Positions 28,698 to 37,176 are shown, numbered from the stretch's first letter. The stretch is DNA of 64,000 nucleotides from Bisbaumannia sp015645095 (GCA_036871055.1 CP141893.1:3162001-3226000); one strand, 5' to 3'. Made by a program: numbers and translations. The notes: generated by a model from the letters alone, not told the origin.

Positions 28698-29723
28698 ATG
28701 TCCCCGGCCGCTTCCGCGCCGCGCCTCGACCGGCTGCGCCACTGGTTCGCCAGCCAGCATGACCTGGCCACTGAGGCCTGCGAGCTGCGCCTGGCCGCCG
28801 GCGACGCCAGCTTTCGCCGCTACTACCGCGCCACCCTGCCTGATGGCCGGACCCGCATCCTGATGGACGCCCCGCCGGCCCGGGAGGATAGCCGCCCCTT
28901 CGTGGCCATCGCCCAGGCCTGGGAGAGCGCCGGCCTGCCGGTGCCGCACCTCCATGCCATCGACCTGGACGCCGGCTTCCTGGAACTGGAGGACCTGGGC
29001 GACACCCCGCTCTCGGTCTGCTTCGATGACGAGGCCGCCCTGCTGACCTGGCACGAGCGGGCCATCGCCCTGCTCCACCGGCTTCAGGCGGCCGCTCCCC
29101 TCCGGGAGCTGCCCGCCTATGACGCCGCCCTGCTGGGCCGCGAGCTGGATCTCTTCCCCGAGTGGTGCCTGACCTGGCTGGCCCTGCCTACGCCACCGAG
29201 CTGGCCGGCCCTGCGGGAGGCGCTGATTGCCTCGGCCCTGGCCCAACCACGGGTGGCGGTGCATCGTGACTTCGACGCCATGAACCTGATGGTCCGGGGC
29301 GATGCCCTGACCCTGATCGATTTCCAGGACGCCGTGGCGGGTCCGCCGAGCTACGACCTGATCTCGCTGCTGCGGGGCCGCTACCGGCGTTTCGACGCCG
29401 CGACCTTCGCCGCCTTCGTGGACGACTTCCGGGAACACGCCCAGGCCGAGGGGCGCCTGGCCGCCGACCTGGATGCCGAGACCTGGCGCCACCAGGTCGA
29501 GGCCATGGCCGCCCAGCGCGCCCTCAAGGTGCTGGGGATCTTCTGTCGGCTGACCCATCGCGACCACAAGACCGGCTACCTGGCACGCCTGCCCCACTTC
29601 CTCGACCACCTGCGCGATAGCCTGGCGGGGCTGCCGGCACACGACGACTTCGCCGCCTGGCTGGAGACCGATTTCGCCCCGGCGTTAACGGCCGCCCTGG
29701 CCCGGGAGGCGCTCGAGAGATGA
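28698..29723 (+). CDS. amgK: N-acetylmuramate/N-acetylglucosamine kinase AmgK
   Basis: A 341-residue aminoglycoside-phosphotransferase-fold sugar kinase that phosphorylates the anomeric position of MurNAc in peptidoglycan recycling. The catalytic loop is VHRDFDAMNLMV and the metal loop is LIDFQDAVAGPPSYDL. The start MSPAASAPRL has AAGGAG 5 nt upstream; a longer frame would read into noncoding DNA. The next gene, murU, overlaps by 4 bp, giving the two-step MurNAc to UDP-MurNAc shortcut that bypasses de novo synthesis and the fosfomycin target. Confidence 0.93.
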   Translation: MSPAASAPRLDRLRHWFASQHDLATEACELRLAAGDASFRRYYRATLPDGRTRILMDAPPAREDSRPFVAIAQAWESAGLPVPHLHAIDLDAGFLELEDLGDTPLSVCFDDEAALLTWHERAIALLHRLQAAAPLRELPAYDAALLGRELDLFPEWCLTWLALPTPPSWPALREALIASALAQPRVAVHRDFDAMNLMVRGDALTLIDFQDAVAGPPSYDLISLLRGRYRRFDAATFAAFVDDFREHAQAEGRLAADLDAETWRHQVEAMAAQRALKVLGIFCRLTHRDHKTGYLARLPHFLDHLRDSLAGLPAHDDFAAWLETDFAPALTAALAREALER

Positions 29724-30391
29724 AGGCGATGATCCTGGCCGCGGGCCTCGGCACCCGCATGCGCCCCCTCACCGACCACTGTCCCAAGCCGCTGCTGCCG
29801 GTGGCCGGCAAGCCGCTGATCGTCCATCACCTGGAGCGCCTGGCGGCGGCGGAGATCACCGAGGTGGTGATCAACGTCAGCTACCGGGCCGAGCAGATCA
29901 TGGCGGCCCTGGGGGACGGCAGCGACTTCGGCGTACGCATCGCCTGGAGCCGCGAGGAGGCCCCCCTGGAGACCGGCGGCGGCATCCAGCGGGCCCTGCC
30001 ACTGCTGGGCGAGGCGCCCTTCCTGCTGGTCAACGGCGATATCTGGTGCGACCTGGACCCCCGCCGGTTGCCGTCCCTGGGGGCGGACCTGGCCCACCTG
30101 GTGCTGGTGGACAACCCCGACCATCACCCGCACGGCGACTTTCACCTGGAGGCCCAGGGCCGGGTCCGGGAGCGCGGCGAGCCGCGCCTGACCTTCGCCG
30201 GCCTGAGCCTGCTGGCCCCGGCCCTGGTGGCCAACGAACCCGCTGGCGCCTTCCCCCTGGCGCCGCTGCTGCGCCGGGCCATGGCGGCGGGACGGGTATC
30301 CGGCAGCCATCACCGGGGCGACTGGGTCGACGTGGGAACCCCCGAGCGCCTCACAGCCCTGGATCGCCGCCTTAGCGCCCTGCGAGGCTAA
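29720..30391 (+). CDS. murU: N-acetylmuramate alpha-1-phosphate uridylyltransferase MurU
   Basis: A 223-residue nucleotidyltransferase with the signature MKAMILAAGLGTRMRPLT at the N-terminus and KPLLPVAGKPL just after. DIWCDLD near residue 110 would bind metal. It turns the AmgK product into UDP-MurNAc. Directly coupled to amgK. Confidence 0.93.
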   Translation: MKAMILAAGLGTRMRPLTDHCPKPLLPVAGKPLIVHHLERLAAAEITEVVINVSYRAEQIMAALGDGSDFGVRIAWSREEAPLETGGGIQRALPLLGEAPFLLVNGDIWCDLDPRRLPSLGADLAHLVLVDNPDHHPHGDFHLEAQGRVRERGEPRLTFAGLSLLAPALVANEPAGAFPLAPLLRRAMAAGRVSGSHHRGDWVDVGTPERLTALDRRLSALRG

Positions 30392-30428
30392 GCGTTACCC
30401 TCGACAGACACACGCAGTTGCAAACCGA

Positions 30429-30488
30429 GAAGGAGCACGGCTTATGCAAGCCTCAGTGAAGTGGACCGACGGTCGTCAATTCGTTGCC
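30429..30488 (+). repeat. 60-bp partial copy of the osmC ribosome site and start
   Basis: The 60 bp at 30429-30488 match 30558-30617 at 59 of 60 positions, offset 129 bp. The copy carries the same AAGGAG, the ATG and the first 15 codons of the next gene. It opens a 33-codon frame (30444-30545) that ends in TGA before the true gene. Confidence 0.9.
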
Positions 30489-30545
30489 TGGGGTGGTAAA
30501 GAGCCGGGAGCGGCCGTTTTGGCCGTGACAGACAAGCATCATTGA
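30444..30545 (+). pseudogene. truncated 5' copy of the OsmC-family gene
   Basis: A frame of 33 codons starting MQASVKWTDGRQFVA, the same as the OsmC-family protein downstream, and then an unrelated tail (WGGKEPGAAVLAVTDKHH). It has a full ribosome site, so it may be translated as a leader peptide, but most likely it is a relic of a short duplication. Confidence 0.65.
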
Positions 30546-30572
30546 ATTGAACAACGGGAAGGAGCACGGCTT

Positions 30573-30992
30573 ATGCAAGCCTCAGTAAAGTGGACCGACG
30601 GTCGTCAATTCGTTGCCGAGAGTGGCAGCGGCCATAGCGTGGTGATCGATGGCCCCCCCGATCATGGCGGCCGCAACACCGGGCCCCGCCCCATGGAGAT
30701 GCTGCTGATGGGCCTGGGCGCCTGCACCTCCTTCGATGTGCTGGAGATCCTCGAGAAGGCCCGGGCCGACGTGCATGACTGCGTGGCCAAGGTGGAGGCG
30801 GAGCGTGCCGACAGCGTGCCCAGCGTCTTCACCAGGATCCATGTGCACTTCACGGTGAGCGGCAAGAACCTCAAGGAGAAGCAGGTACAGCGGGCGGTGG
30901 AACTCTCCGCCGACAAGTACTGCAGCGCTTCCATCATGCTCGGCAAGGGCGGCGTGGAGATCAGCCACTCCTATACCATCGTCGAGGACTAG
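30573..30992 (+). CDS. OsmC-family protein, YhfA-like
   Basis: A 139-residue OsmC-like protein. The two cysteines expected of the family are in GLGACTSFDVLE (about residue 50) and DKYCSASIML (about 117), so a peroxide-reducing or thiol role is plausible. The sequence is closest in style to YhfA, not to Ohr or OsmC proper. The AAGGAG ribosome site and first codons are also present 129 bp upstream as a duplicate. A 14-unit heptamer array begins one base after the stop. Confidence 0.88.
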   Translation: MQASVKWTDGRQFVAESGSGHSVVIDGPPDHGGRNTGPRPMEMLLMGLGACTSFDVLEILEKARADVHDCVAKVEAERADSVPSVFTRIHVHFTVSGKNLKEKQVQRAVELSADKYCSASIMLGKGGVEISHSYTIVED

Positions 30993-30993
30993 C

Positions 30994-31091
30994 GGAAGCT
31001 GGAAGCTGGAAGCTGGAAGCTGGAAGCTGGAAGCTGGAAGCTGGAAGCTGGAAGCTGGAAGCTGGAAGCTGGAAGCTGGAAGCTGGAAGCT
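30994..31091. repeat. heptamer array, 14 perfect GGAAGCT units
   Basis: Exactly 14 head-to-tail copies of GGAAGCT with no mismatch, starting one base after the osmC-family stop. It is followed by a hairpin, the box GGTTTTTTCTTC and degenerate inverted heptamers, a layout shared with 59813-59934. Frames read across it give a repetitive translation and are not genes. Seven is not a multiple of three, so it is not a coding repeat. Confidence 0.95.
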
Positions 31092-31111
31092 GGATAGCAG
31101 CCTAAATAACA

Positions 31112-31147
31112 CCGCCTCCGAAGCAAGACCTCGGAAGCGGTTTTTTC
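31112..31147 (+). terminator. terminator after the OsmC-family gene
   Basis: CCGCCTCCGA and TCGGAAGCGG pair with one mismatch around a nine-base loop and are followed by six T residues. It also forms the central hairpin of the heptamer module. Confidence 0.8.
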
Positions 31148-31184
31148 TTCCGGCTTATGGCTTCAAGCTCCCGGCGCAGCCGGG

Positions 31185-31823
31185 TTATAGCTTATAAACG
31201 CTCTTGGTCATCACCTTGGACATCAGCCGCATGCCCAGCTTGACCGGGGCCGGGAAACGGGCGCCGCCGGCCTCCAGGGCCCATCGCTCATGGTGGGCCT
31301 CGTCCTCGCGCATCTGCGCCAGCACCGCCCGGGAGCGGCGGTCGCCGGCGGGCAGGGTCTCCAGGTGTTCGTCCAGGTGCTTGCCCACCTGCTCCTCGGT
31401 GGCGGCGACGAAGCCCAGGCTGACCCGGTCGCCCACGGCGCCGGCCACGGCCCCCAGGCCGAAGGAGGCGGCATAGAAGAGCGGGTTGAGCAGGCTGGTG
31501 CGCCCGCCCAGTTCCTCCAGGCGCTCGTCGCACCAGGCCAGGTGATCGATCTCCTCCTGGGCGGCCTGCTCCATCTGTTCGCGGGTATCCGGCAGCTTGG
31601 CGGTCAGCCCCTGGCCCTGGTAGAGGGCCTGGGCACACACCTCGCCGGTATGGTTGATGCGCATCAGGCCGATGGCCTGCTCACGCTCGCTTTCCGAGAG
31701 CGCCTCGTCATGGACCCCTGCCGCCGGCGAGGGGCGCGAGGGCTGGGCGGCATGGGGCACCAGGGTGCGCAGCACGGTATCGAACTGATCGATCAGGCGA
31801 TCGCTGGGGGTCAGGTGACGCAT
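31185..31823 (-). CDS. coq7: 2-polyprenyl-3-methyl-6-methoxy-benzoquinone monooxygenase
   Basis: A 212-residue di-iron hydroxylase of ubiquinone synthesis (COQ7/CAT5 type, used in place of UbiF in many bacteria). Ligand motifs: MRINHTGEVCAQALY (Glu near residue 61), EEIDHLAWCDERL (about 91-94), TEEQVGKHL (about 143) and EDEAHHERWA (about 175-179). Membrane-associated. Its stop is followed directly by a small CCCGGC-GCA-GCCGGG hairpin at 31170-31184. Confidence 0.94.
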   Translation of the reverse strand: MRHLTPSDRLIDQFDTVLRTLVPHAAQPSRPSPAAGVHDEALSESEREQAIGLMRINHTGEVCAQALYQGQGLTAKLPDTREQMEQAAQEEIDHLAWCDERLEELGGRTSLLNPLFYAASFGLGAVAGAVGDRVSLGFVAATEEQVGKHLDEHLETLPAGDRRSRAVLAQMREDEAHHERWALEAGGARFPAPVKLGMRLMSKVMTKSVYKL

Positions 31824-32191
31824 GGAATAAGCCTCGTGACAACTGGACCCAGTTTACCCCAGCGCCCCTCGCCTCCCAAGTCAGTCTCCTTCTTGAGGCT
31901 CGGGGCTATCCTGAGGGCAGGCCATCGCGGGGCGCTGTAAACCCATCCCTGGGCGCTACTTTTGCCATCCCTGGCAAAAAACCCCCGCTCCATCCTGCCC
32001 ACAGCGCCCCTCAGCCATTCCAGCTGCGATACTCTGCTGGAGTTCCACTTTCTCGGGTAACGGAACGAATCGAGCCGGGGCAAGCCCCGGCTCGAAGGAA
32101 GATGCACCGATGCGTCGCAACGCGACTGGGGGCGCGACACGCAGAGGGCCCGATGTCCGGCAACCCCGAGCGCTTGGTCGCAGAGCGCCGG
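31824..32191. other. 368-bp noncoding stretch with an inverted repeat
   Basis: No supported gene. TTTTGCCA-TCCC-TGGCAAAA at 31960-31979 is a perfect inverted repeat, preceded by a similar CCATCCCTGG word at 31943. It has no T-run in the proper place for a terminator on either strand. Confidence 0.5.
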
Positions 32192-32533
32192 CTAGCCAGC
32201 CGGCCAAGTGAAGCGGCGACCGCCCATCAGGTGCATATGTATATGGTAGACCGTCTGGCCGCCCTTTTCATTGCAGTTCATCACCACCCGATAGCCCTCC
32301 TCGGCGAAGCCGGCCTCCTTGGCCAGCTTGGCGGCGGTGTACTGCAACCGTCCCACCAGGGCCAGGTCCGCCTCCTCGAGGTCGTTGAGGGTAGCGATAT
32401 GCCGCTTGGGGATGATCAGCACATGGGTCGGGGCCTGGGGATTGATGTCATTGAAGGCCAGCACATGCTCGTCTTCGTAGACGATATCGGCGGGAATCTC
32501 GCGATTGATGATCTTGCAGAACAGGCAATCCAT
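32192..32533 (-). CDS. HIT-family nucleotide hydrolase, HinT-like
   Basis: A 113-residue histidine-triad protein, probably a purine nucleoside phosphoramidase. It opens CLFCKIINREIPADIVYED and has the triad HIHMHLMGGR near residue 96. Last in a minus-strand run phaR, purD, thioesterase, phosphoribulokinase-like, hinT with short spacings. Confidence 0.93.
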   Translation of the reverse strand: MDCLFCKIINREIPADIVYEDEHVLAFNDINPQAPTHVLIIPKRHIATLNDLEEADLALVGRLQYTAAKLAKEAGFAEEGYRVVMNCNEKGGQTVYHIHMHLMGGRRFTWPAG

Positions 32534-32558
32534 GCGGCCTCCTCGGGCTCGGGGTCGA

Positions 32559-33431
32559 TCAACGGAAGCGCCGCTGGGCCAGCAGGTGGCGTACCAGGGG
32601 CGCGAGAATCAGCTCCATGGCCAGCGGCATCCGGGAGCCGGGCACCACCAGGGTGTGGGGACGGCTCATGAAGGAATCCTGGATCATCGCCAGCAGGTAG
32701 GGGAAGTCCACCGTGGAGGGATCGCGGAAGCGGATCACCACGAAGGACTCGGCATCGGTGGGGATATCCTGCACCTCGAAGGGGTTGGAGGTATCCACCG
32801 TGGGCACCCGCTGGAAGTTGATATGGGTGCGCGAGAACTGCGGCTGGATATAGCGCACATAGTCGTGCATGCGCCCCAGGATGGTATCGATCACCGCCTC
32901 CTGGGAGTAGCCCCGCAGCTTGGTGTCGCGGTCGATCTTCTGGATCCACTCCAGGTTCATGGTGGGGGCCACCCCCACCAGCAGGTCCACGTGGCGGGCG
33001 ATATCGTGCTCGGTGGTGACCAGGCCACCGTGCAGCCCCTCGTAGAAGAGCAGGTCGGTGCCGCAGGGCAACGGCTGCCATTCGGTGAAGGTGCCCACCT
33101 GGTAGCCGCTCTCGATCATGCGCTTGTCTTCGGCATGGATATAGTGCCGATAGGTGCCGCTGCCCTGCTCGCCATACTCCAGGAAGAGCGCCTCCAGCTC
33201 GTCGAGCAGGTTGGCCTCCACGGCGAAGTGGGAAAGCTCGTCCTTGCGCTCCGGCTCCTCGCGGAAGATGCGCGCCAGCTCGGCCCGGGTATAGCGATGG
33301 AAGGCGTCGCCGTCGACCGTGGCGGCATGCACGTCCTCGCGCACGAACATGCGCTCGAAGGTGCGGCGGACGGTGGTAGTACCGGCCCCGGAGGAGCCGG
33401 TCACGGCGATGATCGGGTATTCGCGGGACAT
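32559..33431 (-). CDS. phosphoribulokinase-like protein
   Basis: A 290-residue P-loop kinase of the PRK/uridine kinase family, the same size as E. coli PrkB. The P-loop is VTGSSGAGTTT near residues 10-20, and FYEGLHGGLV near residue 128 fits the Walker B region. No RuBisCO or other Calvin-cycle gene is in view, so the role in a heterotroph is unknown. The start lies 2 bp after the thioesterase stop. In E. coli the corresponding gene neighbours yhfA (OsmC-like) and crp; here an OsmC-like gene is about 2 kb away. Confidence 0.88.
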   Translation of the reverse strand: MSREYPIIAVTGSSGAGTTTVRRTFERMFVREDVHAATVDGDAFHRYTRAELARIFREEPERKDELSHFAVEANLLDELEALFLEYGEQGSGTYRHYIHAEDKRMIESGYQVGTFTEWQPLPCGTDLLFYEGLHGGLVTTEHDIARHVDLLVGVAPTMNLEWIQKIDRDTKLRGYSQEAVIDTILGRMHDYVRYIQPQFSRTHINFQRVPTVDTSNPFEVQDIPTDAESFVVIRFRDPSTVDFPYLLAMIQDSFMSRPHTLVVPGSRMPLAMELILAPLVRHLLAQRRFR

Positions 33432-33433
33432 GC

Positions 33434-33874
33434 TCAGCCCCCCTCGCCCGGCGTCAGGCGCCGACGCAGCGCCTCGGGCACCGCCGCCGGACGCCCGCTG
33501 GCGGGGTCGAGCAGCAGCAGGTTGAGCCGCGCCAGGGCGACCTGGACGCCGTCGGCGGGGCGCACCACCCGCTGGAAGGCCACCAGGGCCTTGCCGGCGG
33601 GCACCGGTAGGGCGGTCTCCACTTCCAGGGTATCGGGCCAGCGGGCCTCGGCCTGGTACTGGATGGCCAGGTCGGCCACCACGCTGGGGCGGCCGTGGAT
33701 ATCCCACTCCGTGACGCCCAGGGCCGCGAAGGCCTGGGTGCGGGCCTCGTGGAGCAGCGAGACCAGGGCATCATGGCCCAGGTGGCGACCATAGTTCATG
33801 TCGGTGATGCGCACCGCCAGCGAGTGGCGATGCGTCCAGGCCTCGGCCGGAAATTCCAGGCGAACACGTTCCAT
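33434..33874 (-). CDS. acyl-CoA thioesterase, 4HBT hotdog fold
   Basis: A 146-residue hotdog-fold thioesterase. The family stretch RITDMNYGRHLGHDALVSLLHEAR near residues 22-45 contains the catalytic region, in which Asn/His/Asp residues follow the 4HBT pattern. Substrate unknown. It is followed after 2 bp by the phosphoribulokinase-like gene. Confidence 0.85.
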   Translation of the reverse strand: MERVRLEFPAEAWTHRHSLAVRITDMNYGRHLGHDALVSLLHEARTQAFAALGVTEWDIHGRPSVVADLAIQYQAEARWPDTLEVETALPVPAGKALVAFQRVVRPADGVQVALARLNLLLLDPASGRPAAVPEALRRRLTPGEGG

Positions 33875-33920
33875 GGTGGCGGCTCCTTCGTGGTTATTGT
33901 TGGCGTGGAGCGACCTCGGG

Positions 33921-35216
33921 TCAGCCCTGGGCCTGCTCCCGGGCGATGGCCCGATAGGCGATATCGCGCCGACAGAAGACGCCCTGCCAGTGAATCGCCT
34001 CGACGCCCCGATAGGCCAGGGCCTGGGCGGCGGAGACGCCCTCGCCGAGGGCGGTGACGCAGAGCACCCGGCCGCCGCTGGTGACTACCCGGCCCTGCTC
34101 GTCCTCGCGGGTGCCGGCATGGAACACCTTGCAGCCGGTGGCCTCGGCGGCCTCGACCCCCTCGATGGGGTCGCCCTTGCGGTAGCTGCCGGGGTAGCCC
34201 TCGGCGGCCAGCACCACGCCCACGGCGGCCCGCGGATCCCAATCGCAGGCCTTGCCGGCCAGCTCGCCCCGGGCGCCGGCCAGGCACAGCTCGGCCAGGT
34301 CGGACTGCAGGCGCAGCATGATCGGCTGGGTCTCCGGGTCGCCGAAGCGGCAGTTGTACTCGATCACCTTGGGGTTGCCGTCGGCGTCGATCATCAGGCC
34401 GGCGTAGAGGAAGCCGGTGTAGGGGTGGCCCTCGGCGGCCATGCCGGCCACGGTGGGACGAATCACCCGCGCCATGATGCGCTCGAAGATGGTGTCGTCG
34501 ACCACCGGCGCCGGGGAGTAGGCGCCCATGCCGCCGGTGTTGGGGCCGCTGTCGCCCTCGCCGACCCGCTTGTGGTCCTGGCTGGTGGCCATGGGCAGGA
34601 TGGCCTCGCCATCCACCATGACGATAAAGCTGGCCTCCTCGCCCTCCAGGAACTCCTCGATCACCACCCGGGCACCGGCATCGCCGAAGGCGTTGGCCTC
34701 GAGCATGTCGCGCACCGCCGCCTCGGCCTCGGCCTGGGTCATGGCCACGATCACCCCCTTGCCGGCGGCCAGGCCGTCGGCCTTGATGACGATGGGGGCG
34801 CCCTTCTCGGCCAGGTAGGCCAGGGCCGGCTCCACGGCGGTGAAGGTCTGGTAGTCGGCGGTGGGAATGGCGTGGCGGGCCAGGAAGTCCTTGGTGAAGG
34901 ACTTGGAGCCTTCCAGCTGGGCGGCACCGGCGGTGGGCCCGAAGATGGCCAGGCCGGCGTCACGGAAGCGGTCCACCACCCCGGCCACCAGCGGCGCCTC
35001 GGGGCCGACGATGGTCAGGTCGATGGCCTCGCGGCGGGCAAAGGCTTCCAGCTCGTCCAGGGCATCGGCGGCGATGGCCACATTGGTGAGCTTGGCCTCG
35101 CCGGCGGTACCGGCGTTACCCGGGGCGACGAAGACCTCGTTCACCTGGGACGATTGGGCGACCTTCCAGGCCAGGGCATGCTCGCGGCCGCCGCCGCCGA
35201 TGATCAGAACCTTCAT
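33921..35216 (-). CDS. purD: phosphoribosylamine-glycine ligase
   Basis: A 431-residue ATP-grasp enzyme (GAR synthetase) of purine synthesis. It opens MKVLIIGGGGREHALAWK, with later landmarks GPEAPLVAGVVDRFR, the ATP-grasp lysines, and FLYAGLMIDADGNPKVIEYNCRFGDPETQ (Mg-binding Glu/Asn). Full length. It follows phaR after 76 bp; purH is not next to it in this window. Confidence 0.96.
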   Translation of the reverse strand: MKVLIIGGGGREHALAWKVAQSSQVNEVFVAPGNAGTAGEAKLTNVAIAADALDELEAFARREAIDLTIVGPEAPLVAGVVDRFRDAGLAIFGPTAGAAQLEGSKSFTKDFLARHAIPTADYQTFTAVEPALAYLAEKGAPIVIKADGLAAGKGVIVAMTQAEAEAAVRDMLEANAFGDAGARVVIEEFLEGEEASFIVMVDGEAILPMATSQDHKRVGEGDSGPNTGGMGAYSPAPVVDDTIFERIMARVIRPTVAGMAAEGHPYTGFLYAGLMIDADGNPKVIEYNCRFGDPETQPIMLRLQSDLAELCLAGARGELAGKACDWDPRAAVGVVLAAEGYPGSYRKGDPIEGVEAAEATGCKVFHAGTREDEQGRVVTSGGRVLCVTALGEGVSAAQALAYRGVEAIHWQGVFCRRDIAYRAIAREQAQG

Positions 35217-35292
35217 GGGAGTACCTTGCTATCGGGGAAATCGCTGCTTGGGGCTCGGCATTATGCCAGAAAGGCACCCAGCCGTCGGCGGG

Positions 35293-35772
35293 TTATTCCT
35301 TGTCGCCGTCCTTGTCCTTGTCGCCGCCCTTGTCGCCGGGGGCGCGGCCCATGCCGCCGAAGGTCTGCTGCCAGAAGCGCATGTTCTCCTCGGCCAGCTC
35401 GCGCATCAGCTCCATGGGGGTATGGCGCATGGCCTGCTGCCACTGGTCCTGCATCTGCTTCTGCTGCTCCAGCATCAGCCGGGTGCCCTGCTCCAGGTAG
35501 CGGGCCAGGGGCAGCGGCTGCGCCATGTCGTAGACCCGGATCAGCTGGGCCAGCAGGTCATTGGAGAAGACCTCGGCATCGCCGTCGGCCTGCTCCTGCT
35601 CGATGATGATGGTCAGCAGGATGGTACGGGTCAGGTCCTCGCCGCTCTTGGCGTCCTCGACCCGGAAGGGCACCTCGTCGATCACCAACTGGCGCAGATC
35701 CTCGAGGGTCACATAGCGACTCTGTTCGGTATCATAGAGGCGACGGTTGGCATACTTGCGAATCACGCGCAC
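35293..35772 (-). CDS. phaR: polyhydroxyalkanoate synthesis repressor PhaR
   Basis: A 159-residue regulator that binds both DNA and PHA granules. The conserved N-terminal domain IRKYANRRLYDTEQSRYVTL begins at residue 3. A coiled-coil-like, glutamine-rich region covers about residues 90-125 and the tail is a run of Asp/Lys (GDKGGDKDKDGDKE). The start is the GTG at 35772: AGGAG lies 7 nt upstream and the longer frame adds only non-family residues. Suggests that the cell stores PHA. Confidence 0.9.
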   Translation of the reverse strand: MRVIRKYANRRLYDTEQSRYVTLEDLRQLVIDEVPFRVEDAKSGEDLTRTILLTIIIEQEQADGDAEVFSNDLLAQLIRVYDMAQPLPLARYLEQGTRLMLEQQKQMQDQWQQAMRHTPMELMRELAEENMRFWQQTFGGMGRAPGDKGGDKDKDGDKE

Positions 35773-35845
35773 GGCACGGCTCCTGTGGTCGGCTTTGCAG
35801 GTATTGTGCACCGCGCCACCCCAGGACGCCAATTGACGAGCCCTT

Positions 35846-36559
35846 ATGAACCTGATTCTCCTCGCCCCGGAAGACCTTCACGACCGTCACCAGGCCCGGG
35901 TCCGCGACCCGCGGCGCCTGCGCCACCTCAAGGAGGTGCACCGGGCCGCCCCGGGCGACGAGCTGACCCTGGGGGTCCTGAGCGGCGGCATCGGCCGCGG
36001 CCGGCTGCTGAGCCTGGAGGCCGAGGAGGCCCGCTTCGAGGTCGATGCCCTCGACCAGGCCCCGCCCGCGGCCCTGGATATCGAGCTGGTGCTGGCCCTG
36101 CCACGGCCGCGCATGCTGGCCCGCAGCCTGGAGCATGTCACCGCCCTGGGCGTGAAGCGGCTGACCCTGCTGCATACCCGGCGGGTGGAGAAGAGCTACT
36201 GGCAGTCGCCGGAGCTGCGTCCGGAAAAGATCCACGAACACCTGGTCCTGGGCCTGGAACAGGCCCGGGATACCCGGCTGCCGGAGATCGAGCTGGCGAC
36301 CCGCTTCAAGCCCTTCGTGGAGGACCTGCTGCCGGGGCGCCTCGCGGGACGCCGCGGCCTGGTGGCCCACCCCGGCATGGAGCAGGCCTGCCCCCGGGGC
36401 CTGGCGGAGCCGGCCCTGCTGGTGGTGGGGCCGGAGGGGGGGCTGATTCCCTACGAGGTGGAGCAGCTGCTGGCCGCGGGCTGCCAGGGCGTCCACCTGG
36501 GCGAGCGCATCCTGCGGGTGGAGACCGCGGTGGTGGCGCTACTGGCCCGGCTGGGCTGA
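35846..36559 (+). CDS. rsmE: 16S rRNA (uracil1498-N3)-methyltransferase
   Basis: A 237-residue SPOUT methyltransferase acting on U1498 of 16S rRNA. N-terminal PUA-like domain, then the trefoil-knot SAM site with LLVVGPEGGLIPYEVEQL near residue 193 and LGERILRVETAVVALLA at the C-terminus. Normal length. Divergent from phaR and convergent with the protease gene at 36567. Confidence 0.95.
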   Translation: MNLILLAPEDLHDRHQARVRDPRRLRHLKEVHRAAPGDELTLGVLSGGIGRGRLLSLEAEEARFEVDALDQAPPAALDIELVLALPRPRMLARSLEHVTALGVKRLTLLHTRRVEKSYWQSPELRPEKIHEHLVLGLEQARDTRLPEIELATRFKPFVEDLLPGRLAGRRGLVAHPGMEQACPRGLAEPALLVVGPEGGLIPYEVEQLLAAGCQGVHLGERILRVETAVVALLARLG

Positions 36560-36566
36560 GGCCAGC

Positions 36567-37130
36567 TCATTCACCGCCTTCTTCGTCGGCGAAGCGCGCG
36601 TCCTCGTCGGGATCATGGGCCACCCGCGGCGAGTCGTCATCGCAGTCGGGGCGCTGCCGGAAGGTGGTGGTCACGTCCAGCAGCCCCAGGTGACCGATGG
36701 TGCGCCGCCCCAGCAGCAGCGGGTAGTTCATGTCGCCCCGGTCGCGCAGGCTGAACTGCTCCTCGTAGATGGTGCCGCCGACGCAGATATCCATCAGCAC
36801 CACCGGCCGCGAGTCCTCGCCGCCGGCGCCGCGCAACCGCACCCGCCGATACCGGGGCAGCTCCAGGGTCTCGCTGATCACCTCGCCGCTGGCCTCGTCC
36901 TCCAGGTCGAGACGAAAGCGCACCCAGCGCTCGCCGTCGCGGCGAAAGGTCTCGATCTCCCGGGCATCCAGGGAGGAGGTCAGGGCGCCGCTGTCCAGCT
37001 TGGCCTTGACCTCGATGCCCCAGGGCTCGAGGGTCGCCTTCTCCACCCAACCCAGTACCGGCCGCTCATCGGCCGCCAGCGGCGCCGCCAGCAGCAGCGC
37101 CACGACTCCCCACCAGCGATTCCAAGGCAT
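36567..37130 (-). CDS. periplasmic retropepsin-like protease (RimB/DUF785, 'ATP-dependent zinc protease' family)
   Basis: A 187-residue exported protein. Signal peptide MPWNRWWGVVALLLAAPLAA. The aspartic-protease-like motif is KLDSGALTSSLDA near residue 42 (DSGA), and GRRTIGHLGLLDV near residue 150 is the second conserved stretch. The family has been named an ATP-dependent zinc protease, but the fold is that of retropepsins. Start is the ATG at 37130 or a GTG two codons upstream; GGAGGAG precedes both. Ends with an acidic tail. Confidence 0.82.
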   Translation of the reverse strand: MPWNRWWGVVALLLAAPLAADERPVLGWVEKATLEPWGIEVKAKLDSGALTSSLDAREIETFRRDGERWVRFRLDLEDEASGEVISETLELPRYRRVRLRGAGGEDSRPVVLMDICVGGTIYEEQFSLRDRGDMNYPLLLGRRTIGHLGLLDVTTTFRQRPDCDDDSPRVAHDPDEDARFADEEGGE

Positions 37131-37176
37131 CTTCACGGGTCTCCTCCAAGCTCGATACGACGACGCAATAACCGGC

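Noticed and set aside
30994..31091. Heptamer array as a CRISPR
   Set aside because: Units are 7 bp and contiguous with no spacers; no cas genes.
30582..31112. 176-codon minus-strand frame with a repeating SSFQLPA translation
   Set aside because: Produced by the heptamer array and the antisense of the OsmC-family gene; no ribosome site.
31960..31979. Inverted repeat TTTTGCCA-TCCC-TGGCAAAA as a terminator
   Set aside because: No T-run follows on either strand at the right place and it does not directly follow a gene end.
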